In this document: positions 1-8,468 of the stretch, piece after piece
Layout: each line of letters starts with the position of its first letter
How positions within the stretch are numbered: position 1 is the first letter of the stretch
Assembly (NCBI RefSeq): GCF_016735595.1
Contig: NZ_JAERRB010000010.1
Location: forward strand, 124,001 to 188,000
Source: Chryseolinea lacunae
GTDB lineage: Bacteria > Bacteroidota > Bacteroidia > Cytophagales > Cyclobacteriaceae
Direction of reading: 5' to 3'
DNA: 64,000 bases
The notes under the pieces: model-generated
What the model was told of the DNA's origin: nothing
The model's input: the letters and a program-made list of their open reading frames with translations, nothing else
Database searches by the model: none
Program-made: the position numbers and the translations under genes

Positions 1-208
1 CGGCATATTTGCCATACAACACGTTGTCGCCCACCTTAACAGTAACAGGCTTGTCTTTCAGGCCCTCGCCAACCGCGACGATCGTTCCTTTCTGGGGTTT
101 CTCTTTTGCTGTATCAGGAATGATGATACCCGACGCAGTTTTGGTTTCAGCTTCAGCGGGTTCAACAAGTACCCTGTCCTCATTTGGTTTGAAGTTGATT
201 TTTGCCAT
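1..208 (-). CDS. groES: Co-chaperonin GroES (N-terminal part, cut by window edge)
   Basis: Reads leftward off the window; 69 residues are visible from ATG at 208. GroES forms the heptameric lid of the cytoplasmic GroEL folding chamber. The visible part has the family N-terminus ([16 protein letters not shown]), the mobile-loop stretch that contacts GroEL ([16 protein letters not shown]) and the conserved GTIVAVGEG strand. It lies on the same strand as the secG-lptE-miaB block; a plus-strand gene sits between them. GroEL probably follows outside the window, which is an inference. No convincing CIRCE-like inverted repeat was found upstream. Confidence 0.95.
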   Translation of the reverse strand, partial: MAKINFKPNEDRVLVEPAEAETKTASGIIIPDTAKEKPQKGTIVAVGEGLKDKPVTVKVGDNVLYGKYA

Positions 209-523
209 ATCTCTAAATGGTTTAAAAGGTTAACAAATTGACTTCTTCGGCTTATCACCTATTGTGCCAAGCCGTAAAGAGATGCGAATTACGACTAATT
301 TTTCACAAACTGTCAGCTTTTGCGCCGGTATTTCAATCGTAGTCTGTCAGGCTTTCGCCACATTCAGGCCAGGTTGTCAGTCTTTCTCCGCAAGCACTTT
401 GAAGCTCTATTTTATCAACCGCCATCGCACGCATGTAGTTTCCGGCTCACGGTTGCTCCCTTCCGCAGTTGCGACGTGTTGGCAGAATCGCTAAATTAGG
501 ATGTGTTGTAACTGATACTTTCT
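209..523. other. Intergenic region between divergent groES and an unknown gene
   Basis: This 315-base gap must carry the promoter of groES (minus strand) and of the plus-strand gene at 524. A minus-strand TAACCTTTT resembles a degenerate -7 box for groES, but no full TAnnTTTG match with a -33 partner is visible. The short reading frames inside have no recognisable product. No repeat or RNA gene was seen. Confidence 0.5.
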
Positions 524-1240
524 ATGGACAAATTATCGAAAGACTGGCTCACCCAAGGGATGATTGATTTTGAGTACAAGAAATACGTGCTCATGGGCTA
601 TCTCCAAACCGTGAAGAACTCCTTTGGCAAAGTAGAGCTCTATCCCTTCCTCGCCGACCTGGTGTTTCACTACCGGAACCTGATGGCCCTGAAAGAAAAC
701 AAGACCCTTTTCCGCGAAGCCTTCCCCAAAGAACTCTCGCTCGAAGAACTGAAGAACCTGGAGCTCCGCTACCGCGAAATGGTAGAAGACGACGCCATCA
801 TGCAGGAGCTGGAGTCTATTATAAACTTCGCCCTGCCCGAGATCAAGGGCTCCCTTCAGGAAGGCTCTGTCATCTATGAATATGTGGAGTCGCAATGTGA
901 AATATCGCCGGTGGGAGTGACCCCGCTTTACGCGAAAGAGGGCTACCTCTTCGTGACCCAACCCCCTGAAAAAGAGACGCATATCTACCGCTACCAGATG
1001 AGCATCTTTGGCGATAGCCAGGAGCAGCTGCGAAGCCTCAACACCCAGTTCATCGACCGTGTGGAGAAGAACACCGCCAACACCTACGAACGCCTCAAGC
1101 TCGACCTTATCCGCAAGTTCAAAGACATGCCCAACCCGGCAGCCTACCTCATCCTGGCCCGCACGAAGTTTCCCTTTTCAGAAACCCTCATGCCCGTGGC
1201 CAAGCGCCTTTTCGTGAAGCACATTTCGCAAGCGGCCTAA
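524..1240 (+). CDS. Conserved hypothetical protein, 238 aa
   Basis: No function recognised. The 238-residue product has no signal peptide or membrane segment, so it should be cytoplasmic. It is rich in Glu, Lys, Leu and Tyr, with a predicted helical N-terminal half (residues 1-110) and a more mixed C-terminal half. Codon use matches the neighbours. ATG at 524 is the first in-frame start and gives a plausible N-terminus (MDKLSKDWLTQGMIDFEYKK). It is a single-gene unit on the plus strand inserted between groES and secG, and ends at a shared bidirectional terminator. I believe it is of a type seen in other Bacteroidota, but I cannot name a family. Confidence 0.75.
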   Translation: MDKLSKDWLTQGMIDFEYKKYVLMGYLQTVKNSFGKVELYPFLADLVFHYRNLMALKENKTLFREAFPKELSLEELKNLELRYREMVEDDAIMQELESIINFALPEIKGSLQEGSVIYEYVESQCEISPVGVTPLYAKEGYLFVTQPPEKETHIYRYQMSIFGDSQEQLRSLNTQFIDRVEKNTANTYERLKLDLIRKFKDMPNPAAYLILARTKFPFSETLMPVAKRLFVKHISQAA

Positions 1241-1257
1241 ATAACGGATAGGCTGAA

Positions 1258-1294
1258 AACAAAAAAGACCCCGACACGTCGGGGTCTTTTTTTT
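1258..1294. terminator. Bidirectional intrinsic terminator
   Basis: An 8-bp GC-rich stem (GACCCCGA / TCGGGGTC, 1267-1286, loop CACG) is flanked by an A tract on the left and a run of eight T on the right. It can stop transcription of the plus-strand gene ending at 1240 and of the minus-strand secG operon ending at 1311. Confidence 0.9.
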
Positions 1295-1310
1295 ATCGTT
1301 CGACCGTTTC

Positions 1311-1661
1311 TTAGTTCGGAGTAGTGTCGGCAGGAGTGCTTCCTGTCGAATCCAGGTTCAGGGCAGGAGCCTGCTGTGTAGCGGGAGCCTGTTGGCCTGC
1401 GCGGTCCAGGATGTCGTTTGTGCTGCTGCTTTGCCCAGGAGTAACAAAGTTAGTCGCCAGCGAAAGCACCATGATGCCTACAATGAAGCCCCAGGTAAGT
1501 TTCTCCAACAGGTCGCCGGTCTTTTTCACACCGATGATGTTGCTGGCCGAAGAACCACCAAACTGGCTGGTAAGTCCGCCGCCTTTCGAATTCTGGGCCA
1601 GAATAACCAGCACCAATAAAAAAGCGAAAAGGATGATAAGGGAAATAATGATTGGATACAT
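1311..1661 (-). CDS. secG: Preprotein translocase subunit SecG
   Basis: SecG is the small inner-membrane subunit of the SecYEG channel. The 116-residue product shows the family layout: an N-terminal membrane helix (residues about 2-22, rich in I/L/V), the conserved cytoplasmic loop QNSKGGGLTSQFGGSSASNI, a second membrane helix (about 55-72) and a low-complexity tail rich in Ala, Gln, Ser and Thr. Length and order agree with bacterial SecG; the tail is longer than the E. coli one, as is usual in Bacteroidota. It starts 9 bases after the stop of the upstream gene and is the last gene of the minus-strand cluster. Confidence 0.93.
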   Translation of the reverse strand: MYPIIISLIILFAFLLVLVILAQNSKGGGLTSQFGGSSASNIIGVKKTGDLLEKLTWGFIVGIMVLSLATNFVTPGQSSSTNDILDRAGQQAPATQQAPALNLDSTGSTPADTTPN

Positions 1662-1670
1662 ACTAGCGGA

Positions 1671-2684
1671 CTAATTTTTTAGTTCTTCAATTTGAGCCGC
1701 AAAGTAAGCCTTTTTTTGTGGAAACTTCCAAATCAGCTTCTTCAAAACCTCGATGGCTTTGTCTTTTTTTCCTTGTTTCAGGAGAATATCCACCAGCGTT
1801 TCCGACACCACATTGTCGTTGAACTCACCGGTTTTGATGGTGCTCAGGTCGCCGGAGGCGGCATGAACGGGTTTGTCTTTGTTGCTGGTGATGGAGGGCT
1901 GGGTTTTGATGAACTGCTCGATCATTTGCAGCTGCTCCTTTTGTTTATCGTTTTCAGGCTTGATCTCTTCCTTGGTGCTGGCGATCTCCTCAATAATGTC
2001 TTCGCCACCCTCGTCGCGTTTTTTCTTTCCAGGCGTGCGGGGTTCGGCTTCCGATGGGGCAGCTTGTTCGCGTTGCGCTTCGGCTTCCAGCGACTTGGCA
2101 AGTTCAATGATGCGCTCGCGTTTGGTCTTCGGGGGTTCTTCCATGGCGCGGGCCAACTCAATGATGCGCTCGCGCTTCGATTTGTTGGGATCGCGATGAA
2201 ACGACTCCGGCAGTTCATCGTCGGCTTTGGCCGGTTTTGTTTTCTCGGAGGCTTTGGCTTTTTCCTCCTTGCCTTCGATGAACAGCACTTCAAAATTATG
2301 CTTCAGCTGGTGAAGTATCTCCAGGTCGTGCATCACCTCGTCGGCCAGGGTTTCGCCCTCGGCCTCGGGCACTTCAACGGGCGCGGCGGTCATCGTTGCA
2401 GCCGCGTCGCTGATGAGCGACGACAGCCTGCCCGACTTCACCACAACCACGTCGCCGGCGGTCATCACCTCTTTCAGCACACCGCGGTCGGCGGCATACA
2501 CAGCCGCCATCTGCAGTTCGGTGCCCTGTGTGCTAAACCCCTGGTCCTTGCTGAGCCGGGCCGACAGCGCATGCAACAGCTGGCTGTAAGGAAAAGCATC
2601 CTTCAGCCCCAACACTTCCTGGGCCTCCTCGGAGGAGCACTCGGGGTAATGTTCCAGTAGTTTAATGAAGCTTTCTTTTTTCAC
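1671..2684 (-). CDS. Hypothetical protein between lptE and secG, C-terminal TPR-like
   Basis: No named family recognised. The 337-residue product lacks a signal peptide. Residues 1-110 look folded, starting with a motif recalling heptad-like SSEEAQEVLGLKDAFPYSQL. Residues about 150-260 are highly charged and probably disordered; they contain a short tandem repeat in which the segment KRERIIELA recurs about 20 residues apart. The last 45 residues (LVDILLKQGKKDKAIEVLKK) look like a single TPR-type helical hairpin. The position between LptE and SecG suggests a link to envelope biogenesis, which is an inference from context only. Confidence 0.7.
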   Translation of the reverse strand: MKKESFIKLLEHYPECSSEEAQEVLGLKDAFPYSQLLHALSARLSKDQGFSTQGTELQMAAVYAADRGVLKEVMTAGDVVVVKSGRLSSLISDAAATMTAAPVEVPEAEGETLADEVMHDLEILHQLKHNFEVLFIEGKEEKAKASEKTKPAKADDELPESFHRDPNKSKRERIIELARAMEEPPKTKRERIIELAKSLEAEAQREQAAPSEAEPRTPGKKKRDEGGEDIIEEIASTKEEIKPENDKQKEQLQMIEQFIKTQPSITSNKDKPVHAASGDLSTIKTGEFNDNVVSETLVDILLKQGKKDKAIEVLKKLIWKFPQKKAYFAAQIEELKN

Positions 2685-2717
2685 AGTTGGGGTGCCTTAA
2701 GGTAAAAATAGTAAAAT

Positions 2718-3257
2718 TTACCAATTGGCAACTGAAGCGTTGAAAAGGTCGTTGATGATCCGCTCGAAAATGGCTTTGGTATACTGCTCGCCCACGTCGG
2801 TAATGTTCTGCTCGTTGGGGAAGTCCTTATAGAACGAAAAGGTCTTGTCTTTGAAACTCATCGTTTCGTCGAGCGTGTTCACATAAGTGGCTTTCACGGT
2901 GATGGTCAGGCGTGTAGACGAAGCGGTGGTGAGCTGCGTAGGGTCGCCGGTCGACACCGGGGCAATGGGAGAGATCCTGAAATCGGTGATCTCGCCGTCA
3001 AGCTGAAGCTCGCCCTCTTCGACCACCACCGCCAGGTTGGAGTTCTGGATGAAATAGTTTTTTAAATCGTTGGTAAACGTCTGCCCCATGTTGGCCGGAC
3101 CCAGGTCCGTGTTGTTATAGAACTCGCGGATCGAAATGGTTTTGGCGCTGGTCGACGACCCGGTCATGGAATAATGCACACCTACGCCGCAGCCGCCCAA
3201 GGTCAGCAACAAGGCCAATGCCACAGGGGTGAAGTACCATAAGTGCTTTCGGCGCAA
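2718..3257 (-). CDS. lptE: LptE-like outer-membrane lipoprotein
   Basis: LptE plugs the LptD barrel that inserts lipopolysaccharide into the outer membrane. With a TTG start at 3257 the product has a basic N-terminus, a hydrophobic segment and a lipobox (LGGC, Cys about residue 23). The mature part has the Bacteroidota LptE pattern: SIREFYNNTDLGPANMGQTF, then a strand-rich region and a C-terminal helix with IFERIINDLFN. No ATG is available between the previous stop and the signal peptide; an ATG at 3377 would give a 219-residue form with 40 extra residues overlapping the activator gene, which would bury the signal peptide. TTG is therefore preferred, though not proven. Confidence 0.82.
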   Translation of the reverse strand: MRRKHLWYFTPVALALLLTLGGCGVGVHYSMTGSSTSAKTISIREFYNNTDLGPANMGQTFTNDLKNYFIQNSNLAVVVEEGELQLDGEITDFRISPIAPVSTGDPTQLTTASSTRLTITVKATYVNTLDETMSFKDKTFSFYKDFPNEQNITDVGEQYTKAIFERIINDLFNASVANW

Positions 3258-3303
3258 GGCATTAAGCGACGATGTTGAAGGGACTGTAGCGGGCGCGTTG
3301 TGA

Positions 3304-4593
3304 TTAATCTTCAAGGTCGTATTGTTTAATTTTCCGATAGAGTGTGCGTTCGGAAATACCCAAATCGCGTGCCGCATATTTGCGCTTGTTGTTGTTCTTC
3401 CGGAGTGCCCGGAGAATCAGTTCCTTTTCCTTTTTCTCGATCGAAAGCGAATCGTCTTCCGTTTCGTGACTGATGTCGTGCACGTCCTCCACATGCCCGT
3501 TGCTCTGGTCCGACGCGGAGGGCGACAGGTTAAGCACCACAGGTTCAGACGAGTGGGCGTGACGGTTGTTGTCTTCCACTTCATGTATCCCTTCAAAGAG
3601 CTCCGGATGATCCTTCACCAGCTGTGCCGCCTTGGCCTGGCTGGGCAGGGTGTCGAGCACCAGCTTCTTCAGATCGTTAAAGTCCTTCTTCATGTCAAAG
3701 AGAACCTTGTAAAGAATGTCGCGTTCCGAAAGACTGTCTTTCTCGCCAACCCCGCTTTTGTAAAGGGCCGGTAGGGTGTTCACCTTGGGCAGGTAACGTT
3801 GCAGGCCGTCGGACGTAATTTCCTTGTTATCACTGGATAAAACCGAGATCTGTTCAACCAGATTTTTAAGCTGGCGGATGTTTCCAGGGAAACGGTATTG
3901 CAGCAAAAGATCTTTGGCGTCGTCGGTGAGGGCTACGGGTTTTACCTTGTATTTGTCGGCAAAATCGGAGGCAAATTTCCTGAACAGCAGTTCAATATCA
4001 CGTCCTCGTTCACGGAGAGGCGGAACATAGATGGGCACGGTGCTGAGGCGGTAATAGAGGTCTTCGCGGAATTTTCCGTCTTCCACGTTGTGCATCAGGT
4101 TCACATTGGTGGCTGCCACCACCCGTACATCGGTCTTCTGAACCTTCGAGGAACCTACTTTAATGAACTCCCCGTTTTCGAGCACCCGCAGCAGCCGGGC
4201 CTGAGTTCCCAAAGGCATTTCGCCAATCTCGTCCAGGAAAATGGTGCCGCCGTTCGATACTTCAAAGTATCCCTTGCGGGCCTCGTGGGCACCGGTGAAA
4301 GAGCCCTTCTCGTGCCCGAACAATTCCGAGTCGATGGTGCCCAGCGGAATGGACCCGCAGTTGATGGCGATGAACTGGCCGTGTCGCCGGGGGCTCAGGT
4401 GATGAATGATTTTTGAGAACGATTCCTTTCCGCTTCCGCTTTCGCCGGTGATGAGCACCGACATGTCGGTGGGTGCCACTTGCATCGCCACGCTCACCGC
4501 GTTGTTCAGCAACGGCGAGTTGCCAATGATGCCGAAGCGTTGTTTGACATTTTGTATTTCTGAATCTGTTATGGCCATGTTTTGATAAGTCAC
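3304..4593 (-). CDS. Sigma-54-dependent transcriptional activator without receiver domain
   Basis: A 429-residue AAA+ activator of sigma-54 RNA polymerase. Walker A is GESGSGKE (residues 50-57); the sigma-54 contact loop reads GSFTGA (97-102) rather than the usual GAFTGA; Walker B is TIFLDEIGEM; FREDLYYRL and PPLRERGRDI follow. The C-terminal 40 residues form a Fis-type helix-turn-helix (KRKYAARDLGISERTLYRKI). There is no receiver, GAF or PAS domain, so its activity must be controlled by level or by a partner. It lies between miaB and lptE on the same strand. That placement is, to my knowledge, common in Bacteroidota; its targets are unknown. Confidence 0.92.
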   Translation of the reverse strand: MTYQNMAITDSEIQNVKQRFGIIGNSPLLNNAVSVAMQVAPTDMSVLITGESGSGKESFSKIIHHLSPRRHGQFIAINCGSIPLGTIDSELFGHEKGSFTGAHEARKGYFEVSNGGTIFLDEIGEMPLGTQARLLRVLENGEFIKVGSSKVQKTDVRVVAATNVNLMHNVEDGKFREDLYYRLSTVPIYVPPLRERGRDIELLFRKFASDFADKYKVKPVALTDDAKDLLLQYRFPGNIRQLKNLVEQISVLSSDNKEITSDGLQRYLPKVNTLPALYKSGVGEKDSLSERDILYKVLFDMKKDFNDLKKLVLDTLPSQAKAAQLVKDHPELFEGIHEVEDNNRHAHSSEPVVLNLSPSASDQSNGHVEDVHDISHETEDDSLSIEKKEKELILRALRKNNNKRKYAARDLGISERTLYRKIKQYDLED

Positions 4594-4658
4594 TGATCCT
4601 TGTCAGTGTTTTAAGAATGGAAGGGATTGTGATGCCGGTGGCCGGGGAGAAGCGGGGC

Positions 4659-6119
4659 TCAATAGTCCACTGCTTTGCCCACCAACGTGCCCCCTGTGCA
4701 ATCCTCTGCCAATACGTTAACATATTGTCCTTTTTGAAAGTGCTCGCGGGGAAACACGAACACCTTGTTTGCCGAATTCCTGCCCTGCAAAAAGTCGGCA
4801 GAGCGTTTTGAATTTCCTTCCACCAGAATTCTGTGGACCTTACCCACCTCTTGCTGGTTGCGCAGCACCGCGTGTTGACGTTGCTTCACAATTATCTCCT
4901 CCAGACGCCGCTTCTTTACAGCGTCGGATATGTCGTCTTTATATTTCTTGGCGGCAAGTGTTCCGGGGCGTTCGGAGTAATAAAACATGTAGGCAAAATC
5001 ATATTTCACCTCGTCCATGAGCGTGAGCGTTTCCTGGTGTTCTTCTTCGGTTTCGGAGCAGAAGCCCGCAATCATGTCGGAAGAAAGCGCGCACTCGTCG
5101 CCCAATATTTCCTTGATTCTCTGAACTTTACCAAGATACCATTCACGTGAATAACCACGTTCCATCAAGCCCAGCACCCGCGTGCTGCCGCTTTGTAGCG
5201 GGAGGTGAATGAATTTGCAGATGTTGTCGTGCCGCGCCATGGTGTGCAGCACTTCGTCGGTGATGTCTTTAGGATGCGACGTCGAAAAACGCACGCGAAG
5301 ATCGGGGTGCACCAGGGCAACACGCTCCAGCAGGTGCGCAAAAGTCACCACGTTGGTCAGGCCCACTTTTTCGAGACGGGCCTTGTTGTTTTCGTCTGCA
5401 CTCCACTTGTAGGAGTCAACGTTCTGGCCCAGCAGCGTCACCTCGCGGAAGCCGTTGTCGAACAATTGCCGGGCTTCGGCCACGATACTTTCCGGGTCGC
5501 GGCTGCGTTCGCGACCGCGGGTGAAGGGCACCACGCAGAACGAGCACATGTTGTCACATCCCCGCATAATGGAAATGAACGCCGTCACGCCGTTGGAGTT
5601 CAGACGCACCGGCTCAATGTCGCCATAGGTTTCTTCGCGCGACAGGAAGGTGTTCACGGCCTTGTTGCCGTCGTCGACCTGGGCAATGAGGTTAGGCAGG
5701 TCGCGATAGGCGTCGGGGCCGGCCACGAGGTCTACGATCTTTTCTTCTTCCAGCAATTTTGATTTCAGTCGTTCGGCCATACAGCCCAGCACGCCCACCA
5801 GCATTTCGGGCTTGTGTTTCTTGAGGCCGTGAATGTGCATAAGTCTGTGACGAACAGTCTGTTCTGCCTTGTCGCGTATAGAACAGGTGTTCAGGAAAAC
5901 CACGTCGGCCTCGGTGATGTCGGAAGTGGTGTCGAAGCCGTTTTTCTGAAGAATGGACGCCACGATCTCGCTGTCGGAGAAATTCATCTGGCAGCCATAG
6001 CTTTCAATGTAGAGCTTCCGGTTGTTGCCTGTGGAATGGTCTTTCGTAACGTGAAAGGTTTCGCACGCTTCGCCTTCCGGCTCCCTTAATATCTCTAGTT
6101 CACTGATCAGATTATCCAT
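4659..6119 (-). CDS. miaB: tRNA-2-methylthio-N6-dimethylallyladenosine synthase MiaB
   Basis: Radical-SAM methylthiotransferase that converts i6A37 to ms2i6A37 in tRNAs reading UNN codons. All parts are present in 486 residues: an N-terminal UPF0004 domain with auxiliary cluster cysteines C43, C79 and C113, the radical-SAM motif CDNMCSFC (C188, C192, C195), the [10 protein letters not shown] signature right after it, and a C-terminal TRAM domain (about 410-480). It begins the minus-strand operon miaB, sigma-54 activator, lptE, unknown, secG. A TAttTTTG -7 box is visible just upstream. Confidence 0.97.
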   Translation of the reverse strand: MDNLISELEILREPEGEACETFHVTKDHSTGNNRKLYIESYGCQMNFSDSEIVASILQKNGFDTTSDITEADVVFLNTCSIRDKAEQTVRHRLMHIHGLKKHKPEMLVGVLGCMAERLKSKLLEEEKIVDLVAGPDAYRDLPNLIAQVDDGNKAVNTFLSREETYGDIEPVRLNSNGVTAFISIMRGCDNMCSFCVVPFTRGRERSRDPESIVAEARQLFDNGFREVTLLGQNVDSYKWSADENNKARLEKVGLTNVVTFAHLLERVALVHPDLRVRFSTSHPKDITDEVLHTMARHDNICKFIHLPLQSGSTRVLGLMERGYSREWYLGKVQRIKEILGDECALSSDMIAGFCSETEEEHQETLTLMDEVKYDFAYMFYYSERPGTLAAKKYKDDISDAVKKRRLEEIIVKQRQHAVLRNQQEVGKVHRILVEGNSKRSADFLQGRNSANKVFVFPREHFQKGQYVNVLAEDCTGGTLVGKAVDY

Positions 6120-6138
6120 TTCTAGGCGTTTCGAACTA

Positions 6139-6177
6139 CAAAAATAACACTTTTACCATCCCCGTGACATCTTGTCA
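6139..6177 (-). promoter_or_regulatory. miaB promoter -7 box and short upstream palindrome
   Basis: On the minus strand, TATTTTTG at 6146-6139 matches the Bacteroidota TAnnTTTG -7 element 20 bases ahead of the miaB start. About 20 bases further upstream is a 5-bp dyad TGACA-N3-TGTCA (6165-6177), in the position of a -33 box or operator. A clear TTTG -33 element is not seen. Confidence 0.55.
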
Positions 6178-6212
6178 GGTTAGATTTTCTTTAATATTTG
6201 AACGCCGGCACA

Positions 6213-6338
6213 ATCGCACGTGCCACCCGCCCGGGTGCGATAGGGCTGGGTTTTAGGTGCCTGTACTCATCCTGCGTTTATCCTCCGTTTCAAAACGCAG
6301 GATGAGTACAGCACCTGGGAGGAAAGTGCAAGGCACCT
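6213..6338. repeat. Palindromic cluster: two hairpins and a third half-repeat
   Basis: First dyad 6213-6241: ATCGCAC...GTGCGAT with inner ACCCG/CGGGT and a bulge. Second dyad: AGGTGCCTGTACTCATCC onward (6255-6279) against its near-perfect reverse complement (6293-6316), about 24 paired bases with one bulged C and a 13-base loop. The terminal AGGTGCCT has another complementary partner AGGCACCT at 6331-6338. No T tract follows, so it is not a simple terminator. It could be a REP/MITE-like element or a structured RNA. The rest of the 6120-6486 gap shows no gene. Confidence 0.7.
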
Positions 6339-6486
6339 ATACCATATCCAACGCGGGCCAACGTTGGCGTTTACCCCCTAAACGGCCAAGCCAGGTCTGC
6401 GATCCATTCGTGAGCACGATTTTATTTTGGCCGGGGGTATTTTTAAATCTCCCGGGCATTGTAGCTTTCGCCCAAATTAGAAACGC

Positions 6487-6996
6487 ATGGCACTCATCAA
6501 AACCGTGAGAGGGTTCACACCAAAGTTTGGCAACGAATGTTTTGTGGCCGACAACGCCACCGTGGTGGGAGAGGTGGTGATGGGCGACCGTTGCACCGTG
6601 TGGTTCAATGCCGTGGTGCGCGGCGACGTGCACTCCATCACCATCGGTAATGACACCAACATACAAGACGGGGCCATCATTCATTGCACCTATCAAAAAG
6701 CAAAAACCGTTATCGGCAACAACGTGTCTATAGCGCACAGTGCCATCGTGCACGGGTGCACCATTCACGACGACGTGCTGGTGGGCATGGGCGCCATCAT
6801 CATGGACGACGCTGTCATCGGATCGAATTCTGTCATTGCCGCGGGAGCCGTGGTGCTGCCCGGCACACAAGTGGAACCCGGAAGCACCTACGCCGGCACA
6901 CCCGCCAAACGCATCAAAGACACCAGCGAAGAAATGAAGGCCGTCATCCAACGCACGGCACGGAACTATCCCATGTATGCCGAATGGTACAAATGA
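6487..6996 (+). CDS. Gamma-class carbonic anhydrase family protein (left-handed beta helix)
   Basis: A 169-residue hexapeptide-repeat protein of the YrdA/PaaY/CaiE group. The imperfect [LIV]-G-x4 repeats build a left-handed beta helix that trimerises. The three zinc-ligand histidines of the gamma-carbonic anhydrase family appear in their expected spacing (H66, H84, H89), and the conserved RGD of VVRGDVHSI is present. Family members bind zinc or iron; many show weak or no CO2 hydratase activity, so enzymatic function is uncertain. ATG at 6487 gives the standard N-terminus. It stands alone, facing away from miaB. Confidence 0.9.
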   Translation: MALIKTVRGFTPKFGNECFVADNATVVGEVVMGDRCTVWFNAVVRGDVHSITIGNDTNIQDGAIIHCTYQKAKTVIGNNVSIAHSAIVHGCTIHDDVLVGMGAIIMDDAVIGSNSVIAAGAVVLPGTQVEPGSTYAGTPAKRIKDTSEEMKAVIQRTARNYPMYAEWYK

Positions 6997-7081
6997 TTTA
7001 ACCGTCCGATTCCTTCATATTTACATTGAAGTATAGAACAAATTCCACTTTTATTGTTATATTCATAAAGAAGAGTAACGT

Positions 7082-7660
7082 ATGCCCTTAACAAATAATC
7101 CATTAGTCGACAACGAAGGCTTCGATCCCAAGTACATCGAAGATTATCAGGCCAAAATGAAAGCCGCAGGAAAGGACTATGTTCTGGATGAAGAAGACGA
7201 CAATTCCGACGAGTATGCACACTTCTATTTTATAGGCAAATTTGAAGGCCGCGATGTGGTCTATGATGCCGTCATCTACACGCTGCGCCTGCAACACGAA
7301 AGCGAGATGTATGAAATTGCCGAGCACCGTGCCGCCCAGCATTTCCCTTCGTATAAAAAAATCACCTACGACGAAGATGAAAACGGAAACCTCGAAGCGC
7401 TCGATCCCCTCGAAGAGGAAATCGGCTTGTTCATGGCCGAAGTGATCATGGAGTTGGAGGAAGAAGAAACCATCAAAGTGAAGGAGCACATCGACATCGA
7501 TCCCCATGCCGAATTTGGGGTGAGCCTCGACGTGGGCCTGCACACGGAAAAAATAACGACGAAGACAATCGAGCGTTTCATTAAAGACTATAATGAGGAC
7601 AACCTCAAGTTGGACGACACATTATATTCCTTCCAAACCCAGGACCAGGAGGCCGACTAA
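7082..7660 (+). CDS. Acidic conserved hypothetical protein, 192 aa
   Basis: No function recognised. The product is strongly acidic (runs such as LDEEDDNSDEYAHFYF and LEEEE) with no signal peptide or membrane helix. The central part alternates strands and helices and includes a YDAVIYTLRLQHESEMYEIAE segment that looks like a folded core. It sits between the carbonic anhydrase relative and the OmpH-like gene on the same strand, 85 bases after the former. Probably a cytoplasmic protein; I cannot place the family. Confidence 0.75.
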   Translation: MPLTNNPLVDNEGFDPKYIEDYQAKMKAAGKDYVLDEEDDNSDEYAHFYFIGKFEGRDVVYDAVIYTLRLQHESEMYEIAEHRAAQHFPSYKKITYDEDENGNLEALDPLEEEIGLFMAEVIMELEEEETIKVKEHIDIDPHAEFGVSLDVGLHTEKITTKTIERFIKDYNEDNLKLDDTLYSFQTQDQEAD

Positions 7661-7735
7661 GGCTTTCGGGTTCATTTCCAGCGGTTTACTTCCCGGCATA
7701 GAGCGACCACCTTGGTTTTGCGAGGGTGGGAATAA

Positions 7736-7767
7736 TTTGCCTAAGCTTTTATTTCTGCACATATTTG
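7736..7767 (+). promoter_or_regulatory. Promoter of the OmpH-like gene
   Basis: TTTG at 7736-7739, a 20-base spacer and CATATTTG at 7760-7767 (7 of 8 to TAnnTTTG) form a good Bacteroidota housekeeping promoter, 23 bases before the ATG at 7791. Confidence 0.65.
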
Positions 7768-7790
7768 CGCCCTGAAACTTAAAACCTAGA

Positions 7791-8396
7791 ATGAAGAATT
7801 TGTCCCTAATCTTAAATGCCGTGCTGCTGGTTGCAGTGGGTGTTTTGTTTTACTTGCATTTTTCTGCCGGAAAACCCGCCACTGCATCATCGACCACCGC
7901 AGCACCCGGCGAGTTGAAGATTGCCTACATAAACTCCGACAGCGTATTGAAAAATTATGAATACCTGAAGGTGAACCGTCAATTGTTGGAAGACAAGACC
8001 AAGAAGATGGACCAGGACTATCGCAACCGAGCCATCAGCCTGCAAAATGAAATTGCCGCCTACCAACGCAACGTGCAAAGCATGACGCTGGGCCAGGTGA
8101 AAGCCACCGAAGAAGACCTCGGCAAAAAACAACAGAACCTGCAACTCTATCAACAAAGCCTCGGCCAACAGTTGATGGACGAAGAAGCAAAACTGAACAA
8201 AGCCCTCTATGAGCGCGTGACCGTTTTCCTGAAAAAATACGGCAAAGAAAATGGCTTGCAAGTGGTTTTGAAAACTGACGTATCAAGCGACGTGTTGTAT
8301 GCCGACGATGCCCTCGACATTTCGAAGGCCGTTACCGACGGACTCAACAGCGACTACAAAACTGAAAAGGCAGATTCGACAGCCGTGAAAAAGTAG
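7791..8396 (+). CDS. OmpH/Skp-family periplasmic chaperone
   Basis: Skp-type chaperones hold unfolded outer-membrane proteins in the periplasm. The 201-residue product starts with a membrane/signal segment (residues 1-25, LSLILNAVLLVAVGVLFYLH) that may act as an anchor, then a linker, then the family start IAYINSDSVLKNYEYLK. Residues 60-150 form a long charged coiled coil (tentacle), and the C-terminal strand VVLKTDVSSDVLYADDALDIS completes the body domain. It stands alone between its own promoter and a terminator. Confidence 0.88.
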   Translation: MKNLSLILNAVLLVAVGVLFYLHFSAGKPATASSTTAAPGELKIAYINSDSVLKNYEYLKVNRQLLEDKTKKMDQDYRNRAISLQNEIAAYQRNVQSMTLGQVKATEEDLGKKQQNLQLYQQSLGQQLMDEEAKLNKALYERVTVFLKKYGKENGLQVVLKTDVSSDVLYADDALDISKAVTDGLNSDYKTEKADSTAVKK

Positions 8397-8424
8397 TCGA
8401 ACAGACCCACAACATGATTCTGAG

Positions 8425-8452
8425 AAACCGGCCACAAGCCGGTTTTTTTTTT
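8425..8452 (+). terminator. Intrinsic terminator after the OmpH-like gene
   Basis: Perfect 8-bp stem AAACCGGC / GCCGGTTT (8425-8445, loop CACAA) running into a ten-base T tract. It lies directly against the promoter of the next gene. Confidence 0.93.
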
Positions 8453-8459
8453 ATATTTG
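8452..8459 (+). promoter_or_regulatory. -7 box of the nucleotide-translocase-like gene
   Basis: TATATTTG is an exact TAnnTTTG match ending 9 bases before the ATG at 8469. Transcription would start only a few bases before, or at, the start codon. No -33 box is recognisable because the terminator T tract occupies that position. Confidence 0.6.
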
Positions 8460-8468
8460 GTTTTCGCT

